Of a stretch of 64,000 nucleotides of DNA, positions 9,535 to 19,480 are shown one piece after another. Below the pieces are notes generated by a model that had not been told where the DNA came from, ran no database searches, and saw only the letters and a program-made list of their open reading frames with translations. The DNA comes from Niabella pedocola (lineage in GTDB: Bacteria > Bacteroidota > Bacteroidia > Chitinophagales > Chitinophagaceae), in the NCBI RefSeq assembly GCF_021044425.1, contig NZ_JAJNEC010000004.1, positions 620,001-684,000 on the forward strand. Reading direction: 5' to 3'. Position 1 is the first letter of the stretch, and the number at the start of each line of letters is the position of its first letter. The position numbers and the translations under genes are program-made.

Positions 9535-9917
9535 CTTCCGCTGCTTGTTTTGCCGTTGCCACGCGTAACAGGGTGCCTGAAGACCTGCAAACCTTGTTTT
9601 AAAATTACACTTGCCTGCACCGCGGGGCTTTCAATTTTTAATCATCCTTTTTCAATTTTGATGAAATACGCGGTTTCCGGGTATAAAAACCTTGTGCATG
9701 GGCACATCACTCCCTGGCAGGATTGCAGATGATGCAAAAATACCGGTCCTGTGATCGGTTGCCTGAACGACCTCCAAATCCCCCGGCAGCCTGTAAACAG
9801 CCTTCTGACAGCTACCTTTTTTAACAGTTTTCACCAAAATCAAAAATCAATTCTCCCATTTTAAAGGCCTCAATTCCGTTTATGGCTTAGATTAGCTGTA
9901 TAATTAAGGATTCGATT

Positions 9918-11141
9918 ATGAAAACAAGCATACTGCTACTACTTCTTGTGTTTTCGGTTATATACCGGCCGGTGCTTTCACAAAACACGCCGCAGGTTCC
10001 ACTTCAGTCCAAAAGCGCGGAAAATTATTTTGAGCAGGCCAAACAGGTACTGGCAACTCGGGTATTACAGCAGGCCGATTCTTTTTTAAACGAGAAACCG
10101 GTTACCGTTACCGCACAGCAGTGTGCCCGCAGCGCCGGCGGCAAACACGATTTTTACAGTGAAGCCGACTATGCCTGGCCCAACCCTGCAAGTGTGGACA
10201 GTCCTTATATTTTAAAAGACGGCATGACCAACCCCGATAATTTTACCGCCCACCGTCATGCCATGATCCGGCTCAGTATCATTGTGGGCACCCTGGCGTC
10301 GGCCTATCGCATTACCGGTGACGAAGTGTATGTATCGGCGGCACTGCGCCATTGCCGGGCATGGTTTGTAGACACGGCCACGCTGATGCAGCCCCACCTA
10401 TTGTATGCGCAGGCCATCAAGGGGCGCTTTACGGGTTGGGGCATCGGCATCATCGATGCCATCCACCTGATGGAAGTAGCCCAGGGACTCAGCGTAATGC
10501 AACAGGCGCGGGCCATGGATCCCCAAACACTTCAGCAAATCAAACAATGGTTTGCCCGTTTTCTTACCTGGCTCACTACACATCCTTATGGCCGGGATGA
10601 AATGAATACCGTCAACAACCATGCTACCTGCTGGGTAATGCAGGTGGCCTGCTATGCAAAATTTACCGGCAACAAAAAATGGATGGACTTTTGCGCCACC
10701 CGTTACAAACAGGTTTTGCTTCCCAACCAGATGAGCGCAGACGGCCGTTTTCCACAGGAATTACGAAGAACCAAGCCCTATGGCTATTCCCTGTTCAACC
10801 TGGATGCCATGGCCACTATTTGTCAGCTGCTTTCCACGAAAAAGGATAATTTATGGAACTACCAGGCGGCCAATGGCGCATCCATACAAAAGGGTATTGC
10901 CTTTTTATTCCCCTATATTCACCATAAAGAGCAATGGCCTTACCGGGCCGATGTAATGTACTGGAGCAACTGGCCGGTAGCCCAGCCTGCGCTGCTGTTT
11001 GGAGCCGCGGCTTTCCATAACCAGCAATGGCTGGATACCTGGAGCCGGCTGGATCATTTTCCGCAGGTGCCGGAAGTGATCCGTAACCTCCCGGTAAGGA
11101 ATCCGCTGATATGGATCAGTTCCTCCGGGAACTTAAAATAA
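9918..11141 (+). CDS. Secreted alginate-lyase-fold polysaccharide lyase (PF05426 type)
   Basis: 407 residues with a signal peptide ending near YRPVLSQ. The mature protein is an all-helical (alpha/alpha) toroid of the PF05426 alginate lyase family. Visible motifs are a GKHDFYSEADYAWPNP start, HRHAMIRLSIIVGTLASAYRITGD, a VNNHATCWVMQVACYAKFTG block that carries the conserved Asn-Asn-His, and SADGRFPQELRRTKPYGYSLFNLDAM. This clan includes PL5 alginate lyases and PL38 glucuronan lyases. Beta-elimination of a polyuronide in the periplasm is likely, but alginate itself is not proven. It is divergent from the heparinase-like gene and convergent with the hybrid regulator, suggesting one polyuronide locus. 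Confidence 0.85.
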   Translation: MKTSILLLLLVFSVIYRPVLSQNTPQVPLQSKSAENYFEQAKQVLATRVLQQADSFLNEKPVTVTAQQCARSAGGKHDFYSEADYAWPNPASVDSPYILKDGMTNPDNFTAHRHAMIRLSIIVGTLASAYRITGDEVYVSAALRHCRAWFVDTATLMQPHLLYAQAIKGRFTGWGIGIIDAIHLMEVAQGLSVMQQARAMDPQTLQQIKQWFARFLTWLTTHPYGRDEMNTVNNHATCWVMQVACYAKFTGNKKWMDFCATRYKQVLLPNQMSADGRFPQELRRTKPYGYSLFNLDAMATICQLLSTKKDNLWNYQAANGASIQKGIAFLFPYIHHKEQWPYRADVMYWSNWPVAQPALLFGAAAFHNQQWLDTWSRLDHFPQVPEVIRNLPVRNPLIWISSSGNLK

Positions 11142-11386
11142 TCAATGTCAAATATTAAATGTAAAGGGGATGATGCATTGCCGTTCCGGATTTGTGTCGC
11201 AGGATCGGGAATGTCAATGGTCAATGGGTAATAGAGATCCGGTACCCTTTGGGAATTTAAAATAGTTACAATACTTTTTACTATCGAAATCAATGGGCTT
11301 ATATTGAGCACCGGGCACCGGGAACAAAATGCCCACATCAAGCATCAAACGTAACCAAACCTCAAACCAGAAACCTAACAGCAGCG

Positions 11387-14300
11387 TTAAACCTCGCCTT
11401 CCTTGCGCCCGTCTGGCCTGCTTGACAAATATTCGCTTGGCATTACACCGAAGAACTGTTTGAAAGCCGTGGAAAAATATGAGGGTGTATTAAAGCCACA
11501 CATATAGGCAATCTCCGTCATAGTATATTTTTTTGATTCCATGAGCTCCACCGCTTTCCGGAACCGGATCCGTTTGATAAAGCCGGTTACAGACTCCCCG
11601 GTGATCGCTTTTATTTTCAGGTACAGGCTGGACCTGCTCATCCCCAGCTCCCGGCTGAATTTATCTACCGAAAAATCATAGGCATCCAGCTGTTCTTCAA
11701 CAAGGGCAACCGCCTTTTTTAAAAACGCCTCATCCAGTGGATTGAAGGTCATTTTTTCCGGTTCAATCGCTTTCGATGCCGCATAGTATTCCCGCAGTTT
11801 TCGCCGCGTACGCAAAACGCCCTGCACCTTTGCTTCCAGTAATGCAATGGAAAAGGGCTTCACTACATAATCATCCGCACCCATTTCCAACCCTTTGATC
11901 TGCTGTGCCGTTTCTGCCCGCGCAGTAAGCAGGATCACCGGTATATGACTGGTCTGTACATTTTGTTTGATCCGCCTGCAAAAATGCAGGCCATCCATTT
12001 CCGGCATCATAATATCACTGATGATCAGATCCGGCTGGTAGGTTTCCATTAATTTCAGTGCACCCTTTCCATTTCCCGCGGTTCTGACTTTATACTTCGC
12101 TTCAAAATATTCCCGGATGTACTGCACGATCTCCTCATTGTCATCAACGATCAGCAGGCTCTCCTCTGTTTCCGGTGCCGGATCAACGGTATCCTCTTCT
12201 TCTGCAACTCCACCAGCCTCGTGTCCGGCTCCGGGCAGTTCCTCAACCTGCAATCCATCCATACGGAGATCGGTTTCATAAGCTGCATCCGCTACCGGTA
12301 ACCCTACTTTAAAAATACTTCCTGCTCCCGGAACGCTTTCCACTGCTATCGTTCCGTGATGCAACTCCACCAGCCGTTTCGTAAATGCAAGGCCCACGCC
12401 GGATCCGAGGTTCATTTCTTCCCGGTTTACCTGGTAAAAGCGGTCAAAGATACGTTCGAGGTGTGGGGCATCAATACCGGGTCCGGTATCCCGCACCTGC
12501 AGCCAGGCGATTCCGTTTACAACCGAAAGTTCCAGGGATATCTGCCCTCCGGCCGGTGTATACTTAAATGCGTTGGACAATAAATTGAATAAGATATTCT
12601 CCAGGGCTTCTTTATCAAAATAAAATACCAGCATATCTACCTGCGCCGAAAACCGGTAATCAATCGTATTTTTATCCGCCAGCGGCTTGAACGACGTATA
12701 CACTTCCCGTAAAAATTTCACCAGGTCATTTTGTGCCACCCGCAGTTTCCGGGTGCCCATTTCCGTTTTACGGAATTCGAATAGCTGGTTTACCAGGTTA
12801 TAAAGCCGCCGGGTGTTTGACAACATCAGCTCCTGGTTGCGCCGCATTTTTTTGTCGGTGGCCGGTTGCCGCATCATTTCCTCCAGCGGCGCCATGATCA
12901 GCGTAAGCGGCGTACGCAACTCGTGCGATACGTTGGTAAAAAAATCCGTTTTTACCTGGTTGATGTAATTGACCTTTTCGCGCTGCAGGCGTTCCAGCTT
13001 TAACTGGTGCAAGGTGCGCATCCGCTCGGTAAAAATGCGGTACAGGAAAAATGCAACCGCCGCAATCACCAGGCATACCAGCAGGTAAAATCCATTGCTC
13101 CGGTACCATACAGGCAGTATCCGTATAGCCAGCGAACGCTCGGGGCTTACTTCGCCCTGGGGACCTATTGCTTTAACCCGGAATATATAATTTCCGGGCT
13201 GCAGGTTCGTATAACTGGCCCTGGAAGCACCCGTTGCTTCCTGCCAGTCGTTATCAAACCCTTCCAGCCGGTACCTGTATTTTATACGATTGGCAGAAAT
13301 ATAATTAAACGTATTAAAAAGAATAGAAAACTGTTTGTACTCATGCCCGAAGCGCAGGTGTGCAGACTGGTTGATATGTGTTTTCAGGATGGCCGTTGCA
13401 TCCCCCGGGATCACCTGCCGGTCGAACACTTCCAGCCCGGTGAAGGTTACCTTCAATGATAAGGGTTCCTGCCGGAACACCGCGGGATGAAAATAAGAGA
13501 TCCCGTTCGTGCCGCCAAACAACAGCATCCCATCTGCCGCGCGACAGGAAGCATAGGTATTAAACTGGCCGCTTTGTAATCCATCCCTTTCATCAAAATA
13601 CTGCAGCCGTTTGGTATCCGGCTGATACTTCACCAAACTGGTATTTGTAGTAATCCACAGGCTGCCATCCTCATCCGGAACAATACTGTTGATGGTTCCC
13701 TTTAAAAAGTCGTTCCGTTGATTGTAACTGATGAATGCCTTTGTTTTTTCGTCATAAAGATTGAGCCCATCCCGCGTACCTACCCAGATCCGTTTCTGCG
13801 GATCCTCAGCAATAAAGTTGATCACATTGCTGCTAAGGGTGGCGCTGGAAAGCGGATCAAACAGCATACTGTCCGGATAAAAGATATTCGCCCCGTTTAC
13901 GGTTCCGATCCAGATGCGATGCCGGCTATCCTCCATTAAAAACGTGATCTCGTCAGCAGTCAGCCGCTTCCCCGCTCGGTCAGTATAAACCGCAGTAAAC
14001 GATGCGTCCCCGGTATGAAAGCGGCTTAAACCGGTACGCGTACCTACCCACATACGTGCCGCATGATCTTTTAGCAGCGCATATACCATATTACCCGGTA
14101 TGCTGCGGGCGTTGCCCGGATCATGCCGGAAGTTTTTACTGGTGCCTGTTGAAGGATCCAGCACATCCAGCCCTGTATTATGCATTCCTAAAAAGACCGT
14201 TCCCTTGTCGCCAAAAGCAATGGATTTAATATTATTGGAGCTTAACCCGCTGCCTTTTTCATTATGCACATAATACCGGATGGTATTGGATGCCGGTTGC

Positions 14301-15436
14301 CAGTAATTCAGTCCCCGGTCATTGGTACCGATCCAGAAACCGCCGTTGTGATCCTGTTTGATCACATTCACCACTTTGTCATTTAAGGCCGGCGTTCCTG
14401 TATGTTGACTCAGCAGGTTAAAACTTACCTGCTGCCGGTGGTAATAATTGACCCCGCCGTAAAAAGTACCCAGCCACATTCCCTTCTGGTTATCCTGGAA
14501 AATGCAGCGTACCGAATTCTGACTAAGCGTAAAAGGACGATCTGCCTGGTGATAATAATTCCGGATATTGCCCCCGGTATCCATGATCGCCAGCCCGCGA
14601 AAGGTACCGATCCAGATATTTCCCGCCGCGTCCTTACGCACGCTGCGCACATCCTCATCCGGTATTCCGGATGCGGCGGCCTGCTGATGATGGTAGTTGA
14701 CAACCCTCCCGGTATGCAGGTCCATTTTTATAAGCCCGGCACCTTCCGTACCAATCCAACAGATGTTCCCGTCTTCATAAATCGTATTGATGCGTACCTG
14801 GCCCACACCTGCGTGCAGTGGTGTTGTTTTGCCGGTGGAAAGATCCAGTAACCACAGACCGCTTTCCGTACCCAGCAACAGCTGTTTTCCTGCAAAAGCG
14901 ATGCTGTACAGTTCTTTGATACCCCGGGCCACGCGATCGAAGTTTACAGACCTGAAAGCAGTGGCCGCAGCGTCTGACCGGTAAAGCTCTCCGGAATTGG
15001 AGCAGGCCCACAGGATGCCCTGTGCATCCTGGATGATGCAGGAGATATACCATTCCCCGGAACGGGGAACAATATTATAATTACGGAAACGGTCGCCGGA
15101 ATAGTTGTACGTACTGATCCCGCCGTTGCCACCGATCCACAACCGTCCTTCCCGGTCGGTAAACAGGCATTTTATATAATAAGAAGCAATGCTGGCAGGT
15201 TCATTTTTTACAGGCCGGTAAATTTTAAACGTTTTACCATCATACCGGTTCAATCCGTCCTGGGTGCCCATCCACATAAACCCAAGGGTATCCTGGGCCA
15301 CCGTAAAAACCGTGCTTTGCGACAACCCTTTATCTACAGAAATATTCCGGAAAAAGCGGTCGGCAGGCTGGGCTTGAATTGTAAAAGATGCAAGCAGCAT
15401 TACGAAAATGCCTCCGACAGCCCTGAAAAATCGCAT
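11387..15436 (-). CDS. Hybrid two-component system sensor/response regulator (HTCS)
   Basis: About 1349 residues from the ATG at 15436, which directly precedes a signal segment (MRFFRAVGGIFVML to IQAQ); an upstream ATG at 15481 adds 15 residues. Order of parts: two seven-bladed periplasmic propellers (~25-670, many W-x-GT and LWITT/MWVGTR repeats), a Y_Y_Y domain (~690-770), one membrane helix (~782-802), HisKA with phospho-accepting His ~838 in FFTNVSHELRTPL, HATPase (DTGPGID and GSGVGLAF boxes), receiver domain with IVDDNEE and phospho-Asp ~1141, and a C-terminal AraC domain (~1245-1337). HTCS proteins sense periplasmic oligosaccharides and activate adjacent degradation genes. Neighbours imply a polyuronide signal and control of the two lyase genes, by inference. 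Confidence 0.95.
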   Translation of the reverse strand: MRFFRAVGGIFVMLLASFTIQAQPADRFFRNISVDKGLSQSTVFTVAQDTLGFMWMGTQDGLNRYDGKTFKIYRPVKNEPASIASYYIKCLFTDREGRLWIGGNGGISTYNYSGDRFRNYNIVPRSGEWYISCIIQDAQGILWACSNSGELYRSDAAATAFRSVNFDRVARGIKELYSIAFAGKQLLLGTESGLWLLDLSTGKTTPLHAGVGQVRINTIYEDGNICWIGTEGAGLIKMDLHTGRVVNYHHQQAAASGIPDEDVRSVRKDAAGNIWIGTFRGLAIMDTGGNIRNYYHQADRPFTLSQNSVRCIFQDNQKGMWLGTFYGGVNYYHRQQVSFNLLSQHTGTPALNDKVVNVIKQDHNGGFWIGTNDRGLNYWQPASNTIRYYVHNEKGSGLSSNNIKSIAFGDKGTVFLGMHNTGLDVLDPSTGTSKNFRHDPGNARSIPGNMVYALLKDHAARMWVGTRTGLSRFHTGDASFTAVYTDRAGKRLTADEITFLMEDSRHRIWIGTVNGANIFYPDSMLFDPLSSATLSSNVINFIAEDPQKRIWVGTRDGLNLYDEKTKAFISYNQRNDFLKGTINSIVPDEDGSLWITTNTSLVKYQPDTKRLQYFDERDGLQSGQFNTYASCRAADGMLLFGGTNGISYFHPAVFRQEPLSLKVTFTGLEVFDRQVIPGDATAILKTHINQSAHLRFGHEYKQFSILFNTFNYISANRIKYRYRLEGFDNDWQEATGASRASYTNLQPGNYIFRVKAIGPQGEVSPERSLAIRILPVWYRSNGFYLLVCLVIAAVAFFLYRIFTERMRTLHQLKLERLQREKVNYINQVKTDFFTNVSHELRTPLTLIMAPLEEMMRQPATDKKMRRNQELMLSNTRRLYNLVNQLFEFRKTEMGTRKLRVAQNDLVKFLREVYTSFKPLADKNTIDYRFSAQVDMLVFYFDKEALENILFNLLSNAFKYTPAGGQISLELSVVNGIAWLQVRDTGPGIDAPHLERIFDRFYQVNREEMNLGSGVGLAFTKRLVELHHGTIAVESVPGAGSIFKVGLPVADAAYETDLRMDGLQVEELPGAGHEAGGVAEEEDTVDPAPETEESLLIVDDNEEIVQYIREYFEAKYKVRTAGNGKGALKLMETYQPDLIISDIMMPEMDGLHFCRRIKQNVQTSHIPVILLTARAETAQQIKGLEMGADDYVVKPFSIALLEAKVQGVLRTRRKLREYYAASKAIEPEKMTFNPLDEAFLKKAVALVEEQLDAYDFSVDKFSRELGMSRSSLYLKIKAITGESVTGFIKRIRFRKAVELMESKKYTMTEIAYMCGFNTPSYFSTAFKQFFGVMPSEYLSSRPDGRKEGEV

Positions 15437-15746
15437 CTTGTTCACCTTGTTATTACAGCTCGCTTTATTAAGTAAAAACAAATGTAATCATATTTCTGCA
15501 CGTGAAGCGGCCTTTTGCAGCCTTGAAGAAACCCTTCTTCATTAAGAACTTCGGGGAAAATTAAAAGATTGAAAACCTATACAGTGAACCACCTTGCCGA
15601 TCGGTCCTGATAACCGGTAATTCCTGCCTCCATTTTAACTACTCCCCGGCTGCTTTCCAGTCTAAAATAAAAGGCTATTTCGTTCTGCGCCTACCAGTTG
15701 ATATAAAAAATCTCAAATAATTCATTTTACTTTCTTGCATTATTGA

Positions 15747-15965
15747 TCAAACCAGCCGTACAGACGATGAAATCGGATGCATACCTTTGGTAAAAGTATC
15801 AAAAAGCTTTTTTACCAGACCATCGAACCTCGTGGCATAATCATACTGGCCACTTTCAGTACCACTCAATTCCTGCGGCTGCTCATTACTATCATATAGA
15901 TCCTTATTCGACGTATTAAAAAGACCTGTGCTCATGCCAACGGCATACAATCCATTCTTTGGCAC
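15747..15965 (-). CDS. Short unidentified frame, possibly a gene remnant
   Basis: 72 codons with no signal peptide, membrane helix or recognised domain. The composition (GLYAVGMSTGLFNTSNKDLYD start, FDGLVKKLFDTFTKGMHP end) is protein-like, but nothing upstream or downstream supports a complete gene. It sits alone in a ~600-base gap between the regulator and the VOC gene. It could be the decayed 3' end of a longer gene, or chance. Confidence 0.2.
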   Translation of the reverse strand: MPKNGLYAVGMSTGLFNTSNKDLYDSNEQPQELSGTESGQYDYATRFDGLVKKLFDTFTKGMHPISSSVRLV

Positions 15966-16085
15966 ACCGCTCCGGATCCATTACAAAAAATGATCTACGC
16001 AAACTACCGCTTAATTTGTCGTTTTCGCATATGGGTACAGAGGCGCTATTCCAGTACTTTTGAATAAACAAAATCAGGAAATATT

Positions 16086-16499
16086 ATGGCAACACAAATT
16101 TTTTTAAACCTGCCGGTTAAAGATCTCAACAGGTCGGTAGCGTTCTTTACCAAACTTGGTTATACGTTCAATCCCCAATTTACCGATGAAAAAGCAACCT
16201 GTATGATCATCAGCGATACCATCTTCGTAATGCTGTTAACCGTACCTTTTTTTCAAACCTTTACAAAAAAAGAAATCGCAGACGCCCACAAGGCCATAGA
16301 ATGCTCTATTGCCCTGTCTGCCGATAGCAAAGAAGCTGTTGACGAAATGGTGGATAAAGCAGTGGCGGCAGGTGCCACGATACCAAACCCGGCAACGGAC
16401 CATGGCTTTATGTACCAGCACAGCTTTGAAGACCTGGATGGCCACCATTGGGAACTTGTATGGATGAATCCCAACGGCGTTCCGGAACATCAGGGATAA
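16086..16499 (+). CDS. VOC-family (glyoxalase/bleomycin-resistance-like) protein
   Basis: 137 residues, cytoplasmic. It opens with FLNLPVKDLNRSVAFFTKLGYTF, the typical first beta-alpha-beta unit of a vicinal-oxygen-chelate module, and ends with FEDLDGHHWELVWM, which supplies the usual metal-binding or active-site glutamate region. One VOC domain fills the whole protein, so it probably acts as a dimer. The substrate is unknown; PhnB-like or lactoylglutathione-lyase-like annotations are common for this group. It is monocistronic, and the ~185 bases before the next gene suggest separate transcription. Confidence 0.88.
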   Translation: MATQIFLNLPVKDLNRSVAFFTKLGYTFNPQFTDEKATCMIISDTIFVMLLTVPFFQTFTKKEIADAHKAIECSIALSADSKEAVDEMVDKAVAAGATIPNPATDHGFMYQHSFEDLDGHHWELVWMNPNGVPEHQG

Positions 16500-16684
16500 A
16501 ACGGATGCTATAAAAGTGCGGATCATCCGCTCCCGGATGCCGGTCTTGCCCCGCATTCCTATTGGGGGGCCTTTGGTTCCAGCCGGCGCCATTTCAACTG
16601 CCCCCGGGGCCAGGGGCCTGGATACCTGGGATACGTTTGATTCCGCCATCCGCTTTTATTATTTTTGAGCTATAATCTGCAAAT

Positions 16685-18040
16685 ATGAAGAAGTACTTTA
16701 TGGCGTTGCTGATGGCCGCACTTGCTCCGTTTGCCAATGCGCAGCTGGTGATCCGCAAGGATCCTGTTATTGAAAAAATGACGGCTGCGGTTTCGGCCGA
16801 TTCCTTACGATCCTATATTGATGCCCTGGTTCGCTTTAAGACAAGACATACGCTGAGCACTCAAAACAGCCGGGGCGAGGGCATCGGCGCCGCACAGCAA
16901 TGGGTACTTCACAAATTCCGGCAATTTGAACCCGGTTCCGGCGGCAGGCTTTCGTCGTTTATAGATACCATTACTTATGCGCCCGATGGCAAAAGAGTAG
17001 ATAAACCCTTTATCCTGGGCAATGTGGTTGCGGTTTTAAAGGGAACCGATCCGCTCGACCGGCGGGTGCTGATGATCACCGGGCACCTCGACAGCCGGCG
17101 CAGCGATGTAATGGATCGTACAGGTATTGCACCCGGCGCCAACGACGACGGCAGCGGTGTAGCCGCTGTGATGGAATGCGCACGGGTGATGCGTCAGCAA
17201 TCCTTTCCGGTAACGGTTGTTTTTGTGGCTACCTCCGGAGAGGAGCAGGGATTGCTGGGGGCCCGTTTCCTGGCAGACCAGGTAAAAACAAAAAACTGGC
17301 AACTGGAAGCCTTACTCAACAACGATATTGTGGGGAGTAATCACAGCAATGAAACCCATATCATCAATAATACCCAGGTACGCATTTTCAGCGAAGGCAT
17401 CCCATTAAACGCCAACCGGGATGATGTTGCAAAGATCCGCTCCCTGGGTTTGGAAAACGACGGCGCTCCCCGGCAGCTGGCCCGTTATTTTAAGGAAGTA
17501 GGCGAACGCTATGTAGATCATATGACCGTAAAGCTGGTTTACCGCAACGATCGTTTCCTGCGCAATGGAGATCATAGTCCCTTTGTTGAAAAAGGATATA
17601 CCGCCGTACGGGTTACGGAAATGAATGAAAATTTTGAACATCAGCACCAGGACCTCCGTACGGAACACGGTATCCGCTATGGCGATCTTCCCGAATTTAT
17701 GGACTTTGAATACCTGAGAAAGAATACGGCACTAAACCTTGTAACACTGGCCAACCTCGCCAAGGCGCCGGCGGTACCGCAACATGTAACTTACATTACC
17801 AAGGGACTGGAAAATGCTACCACCATTCAATGGACGCCCCCTGCCACCGGAGCCTGTGCCGGTTACTACCTGCTGATGCGGGAAACCAGCAGCCCGCAAT
17901 GGGAGAAGAAAATCTTCACAGCGGCCACTACCATCACCGTTCCGTATTCAAAAGACAACTACTTTTTCGCGATCCAATCGGTAAGCGCAGCCGGTAATGA
18001 AAGTTTGCCGGCATTACCGGGGCTTCCTTCATCCCGGTAA
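16685..18040 (+). CDS. Secreted M28-family zinc metallopeptidase
   Basis: 451 residues with a signal peptide (MKKYFMALLM to ANAQ). The M28 aminopeptidase catalytic domain covers ~30-360. Two-zinc ligands and catalytic residues are readable: GHLDS (H134, D136), PGANDDGSG (bridging D154), TSGEEQGLLG (E186/E187) and NNDIVGSN (D214), with a late His in NENFEHQHQD. Residues ~365-447 form a fibronectin type III-like beta domain (TTIQWTPPATGACAGYYLLMRE). It would release N-terminal amino acids from peptides outside the cytoplasm. It converges with the SWIB gene, with a strong shared terminator between them. Confidence 0.92.
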   Translation: MKKYFMALLMAALAPFANAQLVIRKDPVIEKMTAAVSADSLRSYIDALVRFKTRHTLSTQNSRGEGIGAAQQWVLHKFRQFEPGSGGRLSSFIDTITYAPDGKRVDKPFILGNVVAVLKGTDPLDRRVLMITGHLDSRRSDVMDRTGIAPGANDDGSGVAAVMECARVMRQQSFPVTVVFVATSGEEQGLLGARFLADQVKTKNWQLEALLNNDIVGSNHSNETHIINNTQVRIFSEGIPLNANRDDVAKIRSLGLENDGAPRQLARYFKEVGERYVDHMTVKLVYRNDRFLRNGDHSPFVEKGYTAVRVTEMNENFEHQHQDLRTEHGIRYGDLPEFMDFEYLRKNTALNLVTLANLAKAPAVPQHVTYITKGLENATTIQWTPPATGACAGYYLLMRETSSPQWEKKIFTAATTITVPYSKDNYFFAIQSVSAAGNESLPALPGLPSSR

Positions 18041-18141
18041 ACCAGTTGCAAGCAGATTTGTTTCAACAGCGTCCTATTACCTGGCCTGCTTTATCCGGTT
18101 GCCACCTGCATGGCCGATAAAAGCGGCAAGGGTACAAACAT

Positions 18142-18208
18142 AAAAAAGCTGTATCAAAATATACATCCTTCATTACTACCGGAAGGATCATTTTTGATAC
18201 AGCTTTTT
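18142..18208. terminator. Strong bidirectional rho-independent terminator
   Basis: A very long perfect stem: AAAAAGCTGTATCAAAA pairs with TTTTGATACAGCTTTTT, with an inner ATCCTTC/GGAAGGAT helix. A and T runs on both sides make it functional in both directions. It lies exactly between the convergent M28 peptidase and SWIB genes. Confidence 0.92.
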
Positions 18209-18225
18209 CTGAACTGCGCGGAATA

Positions 18226-18672
18226 TTATTTCACATTCGCGCTTACGATCTTGGCCAGGTCGAACATAGACACCTGGGATTTGCCGCTAAACAAGGTTTT
18301 CAATTTATCGTCGGCGTTGATCATCCTTTTATTGGTGCTATCCTGTAATCCCTGCTTTTTAATATATGCCCATATTTTTTTGATGATATCCGGGCGGGAA
18401 GCCGCTTTATTACCAATTACGGCTGCTAAAGCCGGACTGGGTGTAAGGGGCTGTAACAGGGCCGGGTTTATTTTTCTTTTTTTCTTTGGAGCGGCTTTCT
18501 TTGGAGCAGCTTTTTTTGCTGCTGCTTTTTTGGGTGCCGCTTTCTTAACGGCGGCTTTTTTAGGAGCGGCTTTTTTTACGGGTGCCTTTGTAGCTTTTTT
18601 AGGAGCGGCCTTTTTTGCGGCTGCTTTTTTGGGTGCTGCCTTTTTTGCAGTGGTTTTTTTCGCTGTTGCCAT
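18226..18672 (-). CDS. SWIB-domain protein with histone-H1-like Lys/Ala/Pro tail
   Basis: 148 residues. The first ~72 are a low-complexity basic tail of repeated KKAAPKKA-type units, like eukaryotic histone H1 and bacterial histone-like tails. Residues ~75-148 form a SWIB/MDM2 domain (LQPLTPSPALAAVIG, RPDIIKKIWAYIKKQGLQD, INADDKLKTLFSG, VSMFDLAKIVS). Similar SWIB proteins with basic tails occur in Bacteroidota and Chlamydiae and are presumed nucleoid-associated. The tail is encoded by near-repeat codons, so length polymorphism between strains is likely. It ends at the bidirectional terminator. Confidence 0.92.
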   Translation of the reverse strand: MATAKKTTAKKAAPKKAAAKKAAPKKATKAPVKKAAPKKAAVKKAAPKKAAAKKAAPKKAAPKKKRKINPALLQPLTPSPALAAVIGNKAASRPDIIKKIWAYIKKQGLQDSTNKRMINADDKLKTLFSGKSQVSMFDLAKIVSANVK

Positions 18673-19480
18673 GATAATGGGTTAAAGTTTAAAATTGGAA
18701 TTATCGTATAAAGTTAGCTAAAACATCGATTAAAAAACAAAACATATCCGGCTCGTTTTCATTTTATGCCCTTGTTATATTATGCTCCCGCCTTGTTGGC
18801 CATTGACGATCTGTTGCCCTCTTCCGCCAGGGATCAGCTGCGCCCGGAGCATCTGTCGCCAGGGTAGCCCAGGCAGCCAATAACAACGGGTGACTGCCGC
18901 GGCCATCAATGCAAACAAGGCAAGCCACTTTATAAACCCGTCGGTATTTCCAGAAAAAGAACATAAAGACATGATAATAAAATAGTTAATGAACTTCAAA
19001 ACGATAAAGACATGCCCGTAGACCGAAGGAATCGCCCGGTTCCTGCTGCCCTCTACTACTGGAAAAGGGTTTGCTTAAAACGCCGCTTACCCAGTATACA
19101 TCAAAGCCGGCTAAAGCCGCTTCTCACCGGCCCTGCTCATTTCAGCATCTGAAACAACATCCGATTGTTGATACATACCGGAACATCCCAAAAATTGAGG
19201 GCAGAAAAACAGTTATAGAAACCGGCCTTTGATCAGCCCTATCTTAAAAGCCGGATAGTAAGCGATAACGATCACCATTTCGCCAACCTTTTATATCTTT
19301 ACCGGCATATAAAAAACGATCCGGTTGCCAAATCATCCGCTGTACGCCCCCACGCTATATACGGTTTGCTGTACTCCGGAAAGGGCGGCGCCAGGTAACG
19401 TATTATTTCCGGGGCCCGGCTCCATCAACCAATTTTAAAACAACCGCATTGCCGGTTGCGCGGCTTGCACATACTTCGTC
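18673..19480. other. Long intergenic region with no convincing gene
   Basis: About 800 bases between the divergent SWIB and GH28-like genes. A minus-strand frame at 18775-18999 has one hydrophobic stretch (GFIKWLALFALMAAA) and two competing overlapping frames, but no homologous pattern, so it may be a decayed gene or chance. Promoters of both flanking genes should be at the two ends. No RNA gene was recognised. Confidence 0.4.
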
